64,000 nucleotides of DNA from DASTFY01 sp963829955 (lineage in GTDB: Bacteria > Actinomycetota > Acidimicrobiia > Acidimicrobiales > Ilumatobacteraceae), in the NCBI GenBank assembly GCA_963829955.1, contig CAWHKS010000019.1, positions 248,001 through 312,000 of the forward strand, written 5' to 3'. Shown here one piece after another: positions 52,791 to 61,519 of this stretch. The notes below the pieces were generated by a model. It had not been told where the DNA came from and made no database searches. It saw only the letters and a list, made by a program, of their open reading frames with translations. How positions within the stretch are numbered: the stretch's first letter is position 1; each line of letters starts with the position of its first letter. A program made the translations under genes and the position numbers.

Positions 52791-52797
52791 GGAACTC

Positions 52798-53697
52798 GTG
52801 TCAGATTCCATCACGCTCAGCTCGGCGGCGCTCGACTGCCCGGACGCGCGAGAGCTGGCCGCCTTCTACGCCGACATCACCGGCGGGCGAGTGATCTTCG
52901 AGAACGACGCCTGGGCGACCGTCGACGGCCCCGGTGGACGGATCGACTTCCAGACCGTGCCCGGGTACCGGCCGCCGGGGTGGCCCGACCCGACGTCGTC
53001 GATCCAGATGCACCTCGACTTCTACGTCGAGGATCTGGGCGCCACGGAGACTCGCGTGCTGGCCGCCGGGGCGAGGAAGTTCGAGTACCAACCCAACGCC
53101 GATCACTGCTTCGTGTTCGCCGATCCGGTCGGACATCCCTTCTGCCTGTCCACCTGGGGTGACCTCGCGGCGTCGACGGACGACGGGGTCGGCCGCCCGA
53201 CGGCGGAGGTCGAGACGCTGCTCGCCTGCCTCGACCGCCAACGTGATCACGTGCTCGGCATCCTCGACGGGCTCGACGAGGCCTCACTGCGGCGCCCGGT
53301 GCTGCCGTCGGGGTGGGCCTGCCTGGGACTGGTGCAGCACCTCGCCGTCGACGTCGAGCAGTTCTGGTTCCGTGGCGTGGTGGCCGGCGAACTCGCCGTG
53401 ACCGAGCGGGTCATCGACGGAGGGGACGACGCGTGGCAGGTCTCGGCCGCCGTCGGTGCTGCGGAGGTCTTCGCCCACTACCGCGACGAGATCGCCCGAG
53501 CCAACGCAATCATCGCCGCGAGGAGAGCGGACACGGCGCCGGCCTGGTGGCCCGGCGATCTGTTCGGTGACTGGCGGCTCGATCACCTTCGCGACATCGT
53601 CTTGCACGTGATCACCGAGACCGCCTGTCACGCCGGGCATCTCGACACGGCCCGCGAACTGCTCGACGGTCGTGTGTGGCGGGTCGTCAGCGGGTGA
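52798..53697 (+). CDS. VOC (glyoxalase-like) and DinB fusion protein
   Basis: A 299-residue two-domain protein. The N-terminal VOC domain (residues 1 to about 125) contains SAALDCPDARELAAFYADIT, IQMHLDFYVEDLGATETRVL and VFADPVGHPFCLS with metal-site His and Glu-type positions. The C-terminal DinB/DUF664 domain (about 140-299) has VLGILDGLDEASLRRPVLPS and GLVQHLAVDVEQFWF, and ends HVITETACHAGHLDTARELL with three metal-binding histidines. The GTG start is seven bases after the preceding stop. The substrate is unknown. Confidence 0.88.
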   Translation: MSDSITLSSAALDCPDARELAAFYADITGGRVIFENDAWATVDGPGGRIDFQTVPGYRPPGWPDPTSSIQMHLDFYVEDLGATETRVLAAGARKFEYQPNADHCFVFADPVGHPFCLSTWGDLAASTDDGVGRPTAEVETLLACLDRQRDHVLGILDGLDEASLRRPVLPSGWACLGLVQHLAVDVEQFWFRGVVAGELAVTERVIDGGDDAWQVSAAVGAAEVFAHYRDEIARANAIIAARRADTAPAWWPGDLFGDWRLDHLRDIVLHVITETACHAGHLDTARELLDGRVWRVVSG

Positions 53698-53760
53698 CCA
53701 TCATCCAGGGCGGCGCCAGAGGGGCGGGAACCAAGCGCATCAGTTCGGGTCCGGCGACGG

Positions 53761-54340
53761 TCAGGCGGGGTCGACGATGGCGGGGTCGAAGGCGGGACGG
53801 CTGAAGACCTCACGGACGAGTGGCTCGAAGGCCTCGAGCGGGAGCGACGGGTAGTCGGGGTCGAACGACGCCTGGTCCCACCGCGCGCAGAAATGGTCGC
53901 ACGTTCCGTACCAGGGGTGGTCGCGGTACTGCTCGCGGCCGTCGGGGTCGAGGCCGATGTGGTGGCCGTAGTACTTGAGCTGGAACAGCCCGTGCATCGC
54001 CACTGTCCACGTCACCTCCTCCCGCACGTAGGGCCGGATGATCGCCGCCGCCAGCTGCGAGTGGTTGTCCGGGGCCAGGTCATCGCCGATGTCGTGGAGC
54101 AACGCCGCGACCACCATCTCGATGTCGGCCCCGTCCGCCCGGGCGCGGGTGGCGGTCTGCAACGAGTGCTCGAGGCGGGTCACCCGGTAGCCGGACAGCC
54201 CGTCGTCGAGCCGGCGGAGCCCGGCCAGGAGCCGGTCGGGCAGGCGGCCGATGTACTCGGCTTCCAGCCGGTGGAGGAACTGGTACTCGTCGCCGCGTCC
54301 CCTGCTCCATCGACGTGAACTGCACGGTGTCGATCGTCAT
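53761..54340 (-). CDS. HD-domain protein, PhnZ/inositol-oxygenase-like (one-base frameshift near 54294)
   Basis: A protein of about 192 residues. The N-terminus MTIDTVQFTSMEQGTR is read from ATG 54340. Dropping one base near 54292-54296 continues DEYQFLHRLEAEYIGRLPDR, then the HD-domain VTRLEHSLQTATRARADGAD and VVAALLHDIGDDLAPDNH. The pattern H..Q, HD, H..., H resembles mixed-valent di-iron oxygenases such as PhnZ and MIOX more than phosphohydrolases. The substrate is not known. The length of 580 bases is one over a multiple of three. The gene is divergent from the PhzF-like gene. Confidence 0.82.
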
Positions 54341-54380
54341 ACCCGCGACCCTACGGCGGTCACGGTGGCACACTCGCCGG

Positions 54381-55214
54381 ATGCTGCGCCCGTTCCGCCA
54401 GGTCGATGTCTTCACCACCGTGCCCTACCAGGGCAACCCGGTGGCCGTGGTGCTGGACGGTGAGGGCCTGTCCACGGACGAGATGCAGCGCTTCGCCCGG
54501 TGGACGAACCTGTCGGAGACCACGTTCGTCCTGCCGCCGACGGCGCCGGAAGCCGACTACCGGGTCCGCATCTTCACGCCCGTCCTGGAGCTGCCGTTCG
54601 CCGGCCACCCGACGCTGGGCACCTGGCACGCCTGGCGGGAAGCGGGCGGGGCCCCACTCGATGCCGAGCAGGCCATGCAAGAGTGCGCGGCGGGGTTGAT
54701 CCCGATCCGCGTCCTCGACCCCGGGTACGGCTTCTTCGGCGCACCACCCCTCATCCGCTCGGGACCGGTGGACGAGGACGTGCAGATCCACCTGGCTGAG
54801 CTCCTCGGCATCGGACGGGCCGACATCGTCGACGCCCAGTGGGTGGACAACGGGCCGGGCTGGGTGGCCGTGCTGCTGGACAGCGTCGAGGCGGTGCTGG
54901 CCATCCGGCCCAACCCGGTCGATCTCGACGTCGGCGTCGTCGCTCTCTATCCGCAGGGTGCTGGCCAGGCCATCGAGGTGCGGGCCTTCTTCCCCAAGGA
55001 CGGTGCCACGACGGAAGATCCCGTGACGGGCAGCCTCAACGCCTCCCTCGCCGAGTGGCTCCTGCGCACCGGTCGGGTCACGGCGCCGTACATGGCCAGC
55101 CAGGGCACGGCGCTCGGCCGCGCCGGCCGTGTCGTCGTCGACCAGGACGCGGACGGCACGATCTGGGTCGGCGGTGGCACCGTGACCTGCGTGCAGGGCG
55201 AGGTCGAGCTCTGA
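54381..55214 (+). CDS. PhzF-family isomerase-like protein
   Basis: A 277-residue protein of the PhzF / diaminopimelate epimerase fold. VDVFTTVPYQGNPVAVVLDG, ETTFVLPPTAPEADYRVRIF, TPVLELPFAGHPTLGTWHAW and FFPKDGATTEDPVTGSLNAS are the standard family motifs. The conserved Glu in the NLSETTF motif acts in catalysis in PhzF. The substrate is unknown and there are no phenazine genes nearby. It starts at ATG 54381, with CACACT six bases before it. Confidence 0.93.
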   Translation: MLRPFRQVDVFTTVPYQGNPVAVVLDGEGLSTDEMQRFARWTNLSETTFVLPPTAPEADYRVRIFTPVLELPFAGHPTLGTWHAWREAGGAPLDAEQAMQECAAGLIPIRVLDPGYGFFGAPPLIRSGPVDEDVQIHLAELLGIGRADIVDAQWVDNGPGWVAVLLDSVEAVLAIRPNPVDLDVGVVALYPQGAGQAIEVRAFFPKDGATTEDPVTGSLNASLAEWLLRTGRVTAPYMASQGTALGRAGRVVVDQDADGTIWVGGGTVTCVQGEVEL

Positions 55215-55502
55215 CGGCCGGATGCAGACGCCAACACACGCCGTGCTCGGCTCACCCCGCGACGTGGCCGCCGCGACCTGGACGCAACCTGACGCCACGG
55301 TGACGGGGCGGTGAACGTCGGAGCTGGCCATCGCCCGTGACCTGGGGGGAGATCGCGCGGCGGCCTCGGGGAGTGTGCACGGATGGGTCCGGTGCCCTCC
55401 GCGTCGGCCCGAACCCGTCCATGGTCCCGCTGGGCGGGGAGGCGTACCGTCATCGGTGAGGAGGGCTCCACCCGAGGCCGCCGGCGGTGGTGGAGGACCA
55501 GG

Positions 55503-57017
55503 ATGCGCGGGAACCGGAGAGCCTGGGCGGTTCTGACGGGACTGGCCACGGCGCTCGCCGCGGGCTGCGTGCCCCCTGGTGGGGGCGGGCCTCCCTCTGT
55601 CGCGACGCCACCGAGCCCACCCACCACGCCGACGACGGTGGCGGGCGGTGGCCCGCCGGTAGCGAACACACCGGACGGCACAACATTCCTGGCCGGCAAG
55701 CCGCCGCCGGGCCAGACGTACGACGGCTCGGCGTCTCGTGCGCAGATCTCCGCGAACGGGCTGTGGGCCGTGTACCACCACGGCAGCGAGAACCTCGTGC
55801 TGACCGCCGCCACCAAGCCGCCGGCCAGCTGCCCCAAGCCCCCTGGGCCCGACACGCAGATCTACCGGACGAACCTCGCCTCCGGGGCCACGGAGCTGGT
55901 CAGCAGGGCCCCCAACGGCTGCTACGCCAACGGCGAGTCGTCGTTCCCGGACGTCAGCGCCGACGGGCGCTACGTGGTCTTCACCTCCCGGGGCACGAAC
56001 CTCGTCAGCCCGGACGGCAACGGCCAGCAGCAGGACATCTTCCTCAAGGACATGAACAGCGGGGCCACCTCGATCGTGAGCATCAGCACGACGGGCGCGG
56101 CTGGCACGGGCGGGTCGAGCAACCGGCCGGACATCAGTGACGACGGCGCCACCATCGCGTACAGCTCCGACGCCACAAACCTCGTCCCCGGCGACAGCAA
56201 CGGCCAGGGTGACTGCTTCGTGACCTCGCGCGCGAACTTCCGGAACGTCCGCCTCGTCAGCGTGGGCAACGCCGGCCAGGCCCTCGACGACTCCAGCTAC
56301 CGCTGCCAGCTCAGCGCCGACGGATCGATGATGGTGTTCGCCTCGTTCGCCGGCAACGCCACCGGCACGGCGCTCGGACGAGGTCAGAGGATCTTCGTGC
56401 GGGACCTGCAGAACAACACCACCACCCTCGTCAGCCGCCGACCGAATGGCACTCCCGCCCTCGCGTCCCGGCCCGACATCAGCGGCAACGGCGCCTGCGT
56501 GGCCTACCAGTCGAGGGATGCCGGCATCGTGCCCGGCGACCCGGACACGACCGACGACGTGTTCCTCTACAACCTTGCCGGTCAGAGCACGAGCATGATG
56601 AGCCTCAACAGCAGCGGTGGTCACGTGACAGCGGCCAGCAATCGCATCGTGGTGAACCGCGACTGCACGATCGTGGCGTTCGTCTCCGTCTCCAACCAGT
56701 TGGTCCCCGGGGACCGCAACGGCACCCGGGACACCTTCATGCGAAACGTGCCTGGCAACAGGATCTTCCTGCTGTCGGTCAACTCGGCGGAGCAGGGGGC
56801 CCGGCCCTGCCAGACCGCACCGCCCCCGACCACCACGACCACCAGCACCACCCTGCCCGGCACCCACGACCCGACCGGCGCCGAGGACATCAGCACGAGA
56901 CCATCGATCAGTGACGACGGTCTCGTGGCCATCTTCATCTCGGATGTCTGCGGGCTGGTGCCCGAGGAGCCCCAGATGGCGGGCTGGGACGGCGTGATCG
57001 TCCGCTGGATGCGCTGA
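55503..57017 (+). CDS. Secreted TolB-like beta-propeller lipoprotein
   Basis: A 504-residue exported protein. The N-terminal signal LTGLATALAAGC has a lipobox, followed by a Pro/Gly/Thr-rich linker. Six or seven PD40/TolB-type blades repeat the pattern SADGRYVVFTSRGTNLV, SDDGATIAYSSDATNLVPGD, SADGSMMVFASF and SGNGACVAYQSRDAGIVPGD. An Asn/Thr linker TTTTTSTTLPGTHDP splits the last blade. Such propellers are seen in surface proteins of actinobacteria, with no enzyme activity known. The upstream in-frame start at 55383 would add 40 Arg-rich residues and is rejected. The 289-base gap before it shows no clear feature. Confidence 0.82.
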   Translation: MRGNRRAWAVLTGLATALAAGCVPPGGGGPPSVATPPSPPTTPTTVAGGGPPVANTPDGTTFLAGKPPPGQTYDGSASRAQISANGLWAVYHHGSENLVLTAATKPPASCPKPPGPDTQIYRTNLASGATELVSRAPNGCYANGESSFPDVSADGRYVVFTSRGTNLVSPDGNGQQQDIFLKDMNSGATSIVSISTTGAAGTGGSSNRPDISDDGATIAYSSDATNLVPGDSNGQGDCFVTSRANFRNVRLVSVGNAGQALDDSSYRCQLSADGSMMVFASFAGNATGTALGRGQRIFVRDLQNNTTTLVSRRPNGTPALASRPDISGNGACVAYQSRDAGIVPGDPDTTDDVFLYNLAGQSTSMMSLNSSGGHVTAASNRIVVNRDCTIVAFVSVSNQLVPGDRNGTRDTFMRNVPGNRIFLLSVNSAEQGARPCQTAPPPTTTTTSTTLPGTHDPTGAEDISTRPSISDDGLVAIFISDVCGLVPEEPQMAGWDGVIVRWMR

Positions 57018-57065
57018 TCCCACCGGGGCGGTCCCCCTGCGGGCACCGTCGTATCATCGGACCTG

Positions 57066-58112
57066 ATGACGACTGGTCGTGACTACTCGCTGGTCGGGCC
57101 GGAGGCGCAACGGGCTGTCGATCGTGGCCTCTCCCAGGCCCAGTGGTATCGCACCGAGGTGCCCCGCAAGCGCATGAAGCAGCTCATGCAGCGCCGCGAC
57201 GGCCCGGCCATCAGGGACACCATCATCTGGTTGGGGTCGATGGTCGTCCTCGGCGCGCTCGGGGCCTACTTCTGGTTCTCGATCTGGTCGCTGATCTTCT
57301 TCGCCGGCTACGGCGTTCTCTACGGATCGGCGTCGGACGCCCGCTGGCACGAGTGCGGGCACGGGACGGCCTTCAAGACGCGGTGGATGAACACCGCCGT
57401 CTACAACCTCGCCAGCTTCATGATCATGCGCGACCCGACCGTCTGGCGGTGGAGTCACACCCGCCACCACACGGACACCATCGTCGTCGGACGGGATCCG
57501 GAGATCATCTCGATGCGACCGCCGGCACTCGGTCACATCATCGCCAACATCTTCGGCCTCTTCGATGTCCCGAGAGCATTCAAGGAGATGTTCATCCACG
57601 CCTCCGGTCGCCTCACCGAACCGGAAGCGACCTTCGTCCCCGAGACCGAGCGACGCAAGGTGTACTGGACCGCCCGGGTGTGGCTCCTGATCTACGCCGC
57701 CACCGTGCTCGCCTGCATCGCCTCCCGCAGCATCCTGCCGGCGATGTTCATCGGGCTGCCGCGGATGTACGGCGCCTGGCACCACATCATGACGGGGCTC
57801 ACCCAGCACAGCGGTCTGGCCGAAGACGTCACGGACCATCGCCTCAACACCCGCACCGTGTACATGAACCCCGTCACGCGGTTCATCTACCTCAACATGA
57901 ACTACCACGTGGAGCACCACATGTTCCCGATGGTCCCCTACTACTCACTGCCCGCGCTCCACGCGGAGATCAAGGACGACCTGCCCGAGCCGGCATCGAG
58001 CATCCGCGCCGCCTTCAAGGAGTTCCTGCCCGTCATGCTCCGCCAGCGGCACGACACGACCGTGTTCGTCGACCGCCGGGAGCCGGGCGCGGTGCCGTCC
58101 GCGGCGGCCTGA
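57066..58112 (+). CDS. Membrane di-iron hydroxylase/desaturase, MocD-like oxygenase
   Basis: A 348-residue membrane enzyme of the fatty acid desaturase / alkane hydroxylase superfamily. The histidine boxes are HECGHG (near residue 95), HTRHHTD (near 130) and NYHVEHHMFP (near 280). They bind the di-iron centre that activates O2. Four or more helices lie between them (IIWLGSMVVLGALGAYFWFS). It is directly followed by a Rieske ferredoxin and a reductase, as in the rhizopine mocDEF system, where the oxygenase demethylates 3-O-methyl-scyllo-inosamine. The nearby iol genes support an inositol substrate. A lipid substrate remains possible. TATCAT (57052-57057) is a likely -10. Confidence 0.82.
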   Translation: MTTGRDYSLVGPEAQRAVDRGLSQAQWYRTEVPRKRMKQLMQRRDGPAIRDTIIWLGSMVVLGALGAYFWFSIWSLIFFAGYGVLYGSASDARWHECGHGTAFKTRWMNTAVYNLASFMIMRDPTVWRWSHTRHHTDTIVVGRDPEIISMRPPALGHIIANIFGLFDVPRAFKEMFIHASGRLTEPEATFVPETERRKVYWTARVWLLIYAATVLACIASRSILPAMFIGLPRMYGAWHHIMTGLTQHSGLAEDVTDHRLNTRTVYMNPVTRFIYLNMNYHVEHHMFPMVPYYSLPALHAEIKDDLPEPASSIRAAFKEFLPVMLRQRHDTTVFVDRREPGAVPSAAA

Positions 58113-58118
58113 CCCGCC

Positions 58119-58433
58119 ATGGCGAACTGGGTCGAGGCCTGCCGTACGGATGACGTCGAGGAGGAGGACGTCATCCCGGTCGCGCTCGAGGGCTGTTCCT
58201 ACGCCGTGTACCACTCCCCCGACGGGCAGTTCTACGCCTCGGCCGGGGTGTGCACGCACGAGCACACCCTGCTGGCCGACGGGCTGGTGATGGGGAACAT
58301 CATCGAGTGCCCAAAGCACAACGGCCGCTTCGACTACCGCACGGGCGAGGGCAAGGGGGCACCCATCACGGTGGACCTGCGGACCTACCCCGTGAAGGTC
58401 GAGGACGGCACCGTGTTCATCGACCTCGGCTGA
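58119..58433 (+). CDS. MocE-family Rieske 2Fe-2S ferredoxin
   Basis: A 104-residue Rieske-type ferredoxin, the electron carrier between the reductase at 58442 and the oxygenase at 57066. The cluster ligands are CTHEHTLL (Cys-x-His) and CPKHNGRFD (Cys-x2-His), with the FDYRTGEGKGAP loop. The start is seven bases after the hydroxylase stop. The name MocE comes from rhizopine catabolism; the family is broader than that pathway. Confidence 0.92.
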   Translation: MANWVEACRTDDVEEEDVIPVALEGCSYAVYHSPDGQFYASAGVCTHEHTLLADGLVMGNIIECPKHNGRFDYRTGEGKGAPITVDLRTYPVKVEDGTVFIDLG

Positions 58434-58441
58434 ACGACCGC

Positions 58442-59698
58442 ATGACGACGGGGGTCGAGCGGGTCGTCATCGTTGGCGCGGGCGTCTGCGGAGGTCGGGC
58501 GGCGGAGGCGCTGCGGGAGGCCGGACACGACGGCACGATCACGCTCGTGGGCGACGAGGAGCACCCGCCGTACGAACGACCGCCGCTTTCGAAAGCCGCT
58601 GTCACGGCCCAGGAACCAGCGGCTCCCTCGACGCTGTTCGCCGACGGCCGCCTGGCCGAGCTCGACGTCGATGTGCGGGCCGGGCTCGCCGCCGCCTTCA
58701 TCGACCGCGACCGCGGTGCCGTCGCGTTGGCCGACGGCCGCTTGCTGCCCTACGACCGGCTCCTGCTGGCCACCGGGGCCCGGCCGCGACCGCTGTCCGT
58801 CCCTGGCGGCGACGAGGCGCACGTGCTGCGGACGGTCGCCGACGCCGAGGAGATCCGAACCGGGCTGTCCCGCGGCGGCCACGTCGTCATCATCGGCGGC
58901 GGCTTCATCGGGCTCGAGCTGGCGGCCAGCGCGCGGGCGTGGGGCTGCGGCGTGACCGTGGTCGAGATGGCGCCCACGCTGATGGGCCGCGTCGTGCCAG
59001 CCGCGCTGGCGGCGACCATGGCCACCCGCCACGAGCAGGAGGGCGTGGCGCTGCGGCTCGACGTGGGCGTCGAGCGGATCGGGCGCACCGGCGATCGAGT
59101 CCGGGTCGTCCTGACGGACGGACAATGCGTCGAGGGCGACACCGTCGTCGCCGGGGTCGGTGCGCTGCCGAACGTCGAACTGGCCGAACGGGCCGGGCTC
59201 GCCATCGACAACGGCATCGCCGCCGACCGCCACCTGCGCACGAGCGATCCCGCCATCTTCGCCGCCGGTGACTGCTGCTCGTTCCCCCACCCGCTCTACG
59301 GCGACCAGCGGCTGCGGCTGGAGGCGTGGCGCAACGCCCTCGATCAGGCCGATGTCGTGGCGAGGAACCTGCTCGGCGCCGACGAGCCCTACGAACGGGT
59401 GCCGTGGTTCTGGACCGACCAGTACGAGCTCAGCCTGCACATCGCCGGGCTACCCCACGCCGCGACCCACACGGTGGAGCGGGAGCGGGCCGACGGTGTC
59501 GTCCTCCATTGCGGGCTCGACGACAGCGGCCGCCTGGTGGCGGCCAGCGGCGTGGCCACCGGCACCGCCGTGGCCAAGGACATCCGCCTGGCCGAGCTGC
59601 TGATCGCCGCCCGCACCCACCCTGACCCCGCCGTACTCGCCGATCCGACCGTCACGCTGAAGAGCCTGATCCGTCCCCGAGATGAAGGACACCGATGA
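58442..59698 (+). CDS. FAD-dependent ferredoxin reductase of the moc-like operon
   Basis: A 418-residue pyridine nucleotide-disulfide-type reductase moving electrons from NAD(P)H to the Rieske ferredoxin. The FAD motif is RVVIVGAGVCGGRAAEALRE, HPPYERPPLSKAA is family-typical, and the NAD(P)H motif is HVVIIGGGFIGLELAASARA. The second FAD site is PAIFAAGDCCSFPHPLYG. It has the C-terminal reductase domain seen in rubredoxin/ferredoxin reductases (QYELSLHIAGLP). It overlaps the next gene by ATGA. Confidence 0.93.
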   Translation: MTTGVERVVIVGAGVCGGRAAEALREAGHDGTITLVGDEEHPPYERPPLSKAAVTAQEPAAPSTLFADGRLAELDVDVRAGLAAAFIDRDRGAVALADGRLLPYDRLLLATGARPRPLSVPGGDEAHVLRTVADAEEIRTGLSRGGHVVIIGGGFIGLELAASARAWGCGVTVVEMAPTLMGRVVPAALAATMATRHEQEGVALRLDVGVERIGRTGDRVRVVLTDGQCVEGDTVVAGVGALPNVELAERAGLAIDNGIAADRHLRTSDPAIFAAGDCCSFPHPLYGDQRLRLEAWRNALDQADVVARNLLGADEPYERVPWFWTDQYELSLHIAGLPHAATHTVERERADGVVLHCGLDDSGRLVAASGVATGTAVAKDIRLAELLIAARTHPDPAVLADPTVTLKSLIRPRDEGHR

Positions 59699-60486
59699 AC
59701 CGCACCCGCCTGACGGTGGCCGAGCTCCTGGCGCTCAAGGGCACCCGGCAGCTCTCCATGCTCCACCTCGAGAACCTCGACGAGGCCCGGGCCGCCGCGG
59801 CGGCCCGGATCGACCTCCTCTCCATCGAGACTCCGATCTGGAGCGCGGCGATGCGGGAGGCGGCCGGCGACTGCTTCGTGTTCGTCGGGCTGCAGTACGG
59901 GCAGTTGGCGACGTTCGACGACTACGTGCGGGCCGCCCACGACGCCATCCTCCTCGGCGGCGATGCCGTCTACTGCGCGGCCAGTCTCGAGATCGTGTCC
60001 CGCCTCCGGGCCGAGGGCATCCCGGTCTGCGGCCACACCGGGCTGATCCCGTCCCGCCGGACGTGGACGGGCGGGTTCAAGGCGGTCGGACGCACGGCCG
60101 AGTCGGCGGCCTTCGTCTACCGGCAGGTCAAGGAGCTCGAACACGCCGGCGCCTTCGCGGCCGAGATCGAGGTGGTGCCGGCCAGGGTCACGGCCGAGAT
60201 CGCCAAGCGCACATCGATGCTCCTCCTCTCGATGGGTGGCGGGACGGGCGGGCACGCCCAGTACCTCTTCTCGGTCGACGTGCTCGGCTGTACGCCGGGC
60301 CATCAGCCTCGCCACGCCAAGGTGTACCGGGACTTCCGCGCCGAGCTCGACCGGTTGCAGCAGGAGCGCATCGCCGCCTTCTCCGAGTACGCGGCCGACG
60401 TCGACAGCGGCCGCTACCCGGAGGAGCAGCACCTCGTCGGCATCCCCGACGAGGAGTTCGACGAGTTCCTGGCCGGGCTCGACTGA
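59695..60486 (+). CDS. PanB-like 3-methyl-2-oxobutanoate hydroxymethyltransferase family protein
   Basis: A 263-residue TIM-barrel protein similar to PanB, which adds a hydroxymethyl group from methylene-tetrahydrofolate to 2-oxoisovalerate. Visible pieces are VAELLALKGTRQLSMLHLEN, YVRAAHDAILLGGDAVYCAA, GIPVCGHTGLIPSRRTWTGG, then KAVGRTAESAAFVYRQVKEL and EIEVVPARVTAEIAKRTSML. The GHTGLIP motif matches PanB's GHxGLxP. The typical metal-binding DS pair of PanB is not obvious, and the protein differs from housekeeping PanB. It is translationally coupled to the reductase, so it probably handles a product of the oxygenase. Using its formaldehyde as C1 donor is a guess. Confidence 0.75.
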   Translation: MNRTRLTVAELLALKGTRQLSMLHLENLDEARAAAAARIDLLSIETPIWSAAMREAAGDCFVFVGLQYGQLATFDDYVRAAHDAILLGGDAVYCAASLEIVSRLRAEGIPVCGHTGLIPSRRTWTGGFKAVGRTAESAAFVYRQVKELEHAGAFAAEIEVVPARVTAEIAKRTSMLLLSMGGGTGGHAQYLFSVDVLGCTPGHQPRHAKVYRDFRAELDRLQQERIAAFSEYAADVDSGRYPEEQHLVGIPDEEFDEFLAGLD

Positions 60487-60499
60487 TTGCGGGCCTCGA

Positions 60500-61519
60500 C
60501 TAAGTGATCTCGGACGTCTTGACGGGCCGGCCCTCCCGGACCGAACGCCAGGCCGCCAGCCCGGCGACCAGAGCCTCGCGGCCGTCGCGGCCGTCGACCG
60601 GCGAAGGCCCGCCGTTGCGCACCATCGTCGCGAAGTCCTCCCACTCGGCCAGGTAGCTCATCTCGTAGCGCTCCCGGAAGAAGTCCGGCAGCGTCGACTG
60701 CTGGCCTCCGCTGGCGTTTCGCAGGATGGTCGTCGTGGTCAGCGCGTTCTCCGAGCCGACCATGCCGCCCGATCCGAACGCTTCGACCCGCTGGTCGTAG
60801 CCGTAGACGGCCTGGCGGCTGTTGTCGATCGTCGTGAGCACCCCGTCGGCGTGGCGCAGCACGACGACCGCGGTGTCCAGGTCGCCGGCCTCACCGATTG
60901 CCGGGTCGACGCGCACGGCGCCGGTCGCGTACACCTCCTCGATCTCGCCCCCGGTCACGAAGCGGGCCATGTCGAAGTCGTGGATGGTCATGTCGCAGAA
61001 GATCCCGCCCGAGACCGCGATGTAGGCGATGGGCGGCGGCGCGGGGTCGCGGCTGGTGATGCGGACGAGGTGGAGGTCGCCGATGTCGCCGCCGGCAACC
61101 CGCTGGCGGACCTCGCGGTGGCTGGGGTCGTAGCGGCGGTTGAAGCCGACCTGCAGCAGGACACCGGCGTCGCCCACCGCCGCCAACCCCCGGTCCACCT
61201 CGGCCAGGTCGAGCGACAGTGGCTTCTCGCAGAAGATGGGCTTGCCGGCGGCCGAGCCCGCCACCAGCAGGTCCACGTGGGTGTCGGTGGACGAGCAGAT
61301 GGCGATGGCGTCGACGTCGTCGGCCTCGATGAGCTCCTCCGGGGTGGAGGCGACCGCGGCGCCCAGCCCGCCGGCCACCTCGTCGGCGGACTCGCGCCGC
61401 ACGTCGAACACCTGACTGAGCGCCAGCCCGGGGATCCGCCTGGCGATGAGCTCCGCGTGCCAGCGGCCGATGCGCCCGCAACCCAGCACCCCGATCCGGA
61501 TTGACTCACTCACGGCCAC
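60500..61519 (-). CDS. iolG: Inositol 2-dehydrogenase-like Gfo/Idh/MocA oxidoreductase
   Basis: A 339-residue NAD-dependent sugar/cyclitol dehydrogenase that oxidises myo-inositol (or a related cyclitol) to a keto-inositol. The NAD site is IRIGVLGCGRIGRWHAEL, the EKP motif is GKPIFCEKPLSLDLAEVDRG, and the catalytic H/D motif is GGIFCDMTIHDFDMARFVTG. QVGFNRRYDPSHREVRQRV is typical of IolG. The start GTG 61519 overlaps the SDR end by ten bases, so it is in the same operon as the SDR and IolD. It converges with the PanB-like gene 13 bases away. Confidence 0.88.
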   Translation of the reverse strand: MAVSESIRIGVLGCGRIGRWHAELIARRIPGLALSQVFDVRRESADEVAGGLGAAVASTPEELIEADDVDAIAICSSTDTHVDLLVAGSAAGKPIFCEKPLSLDLAEVDRGLAAVGDAGVLLQVGFNRRYDPSHREVRQRVAGGDIGDLHLVRITSRDPAPPPIAYIAVSGGIFCDMTIHDFDMARFVTGGEIEEVYATGAVRVDPAIGEAGDLDTAVVVLRHADGVLTTIDNSRQAVYGYDQRVEAFGSGGMVGSENALTTTTILRNASGGQQSTLPDFFRERYEMSYLAEWEDFATMVRNGGPSPVDGRDGREALVAGLAAWRSVREGRPVKTSEIT

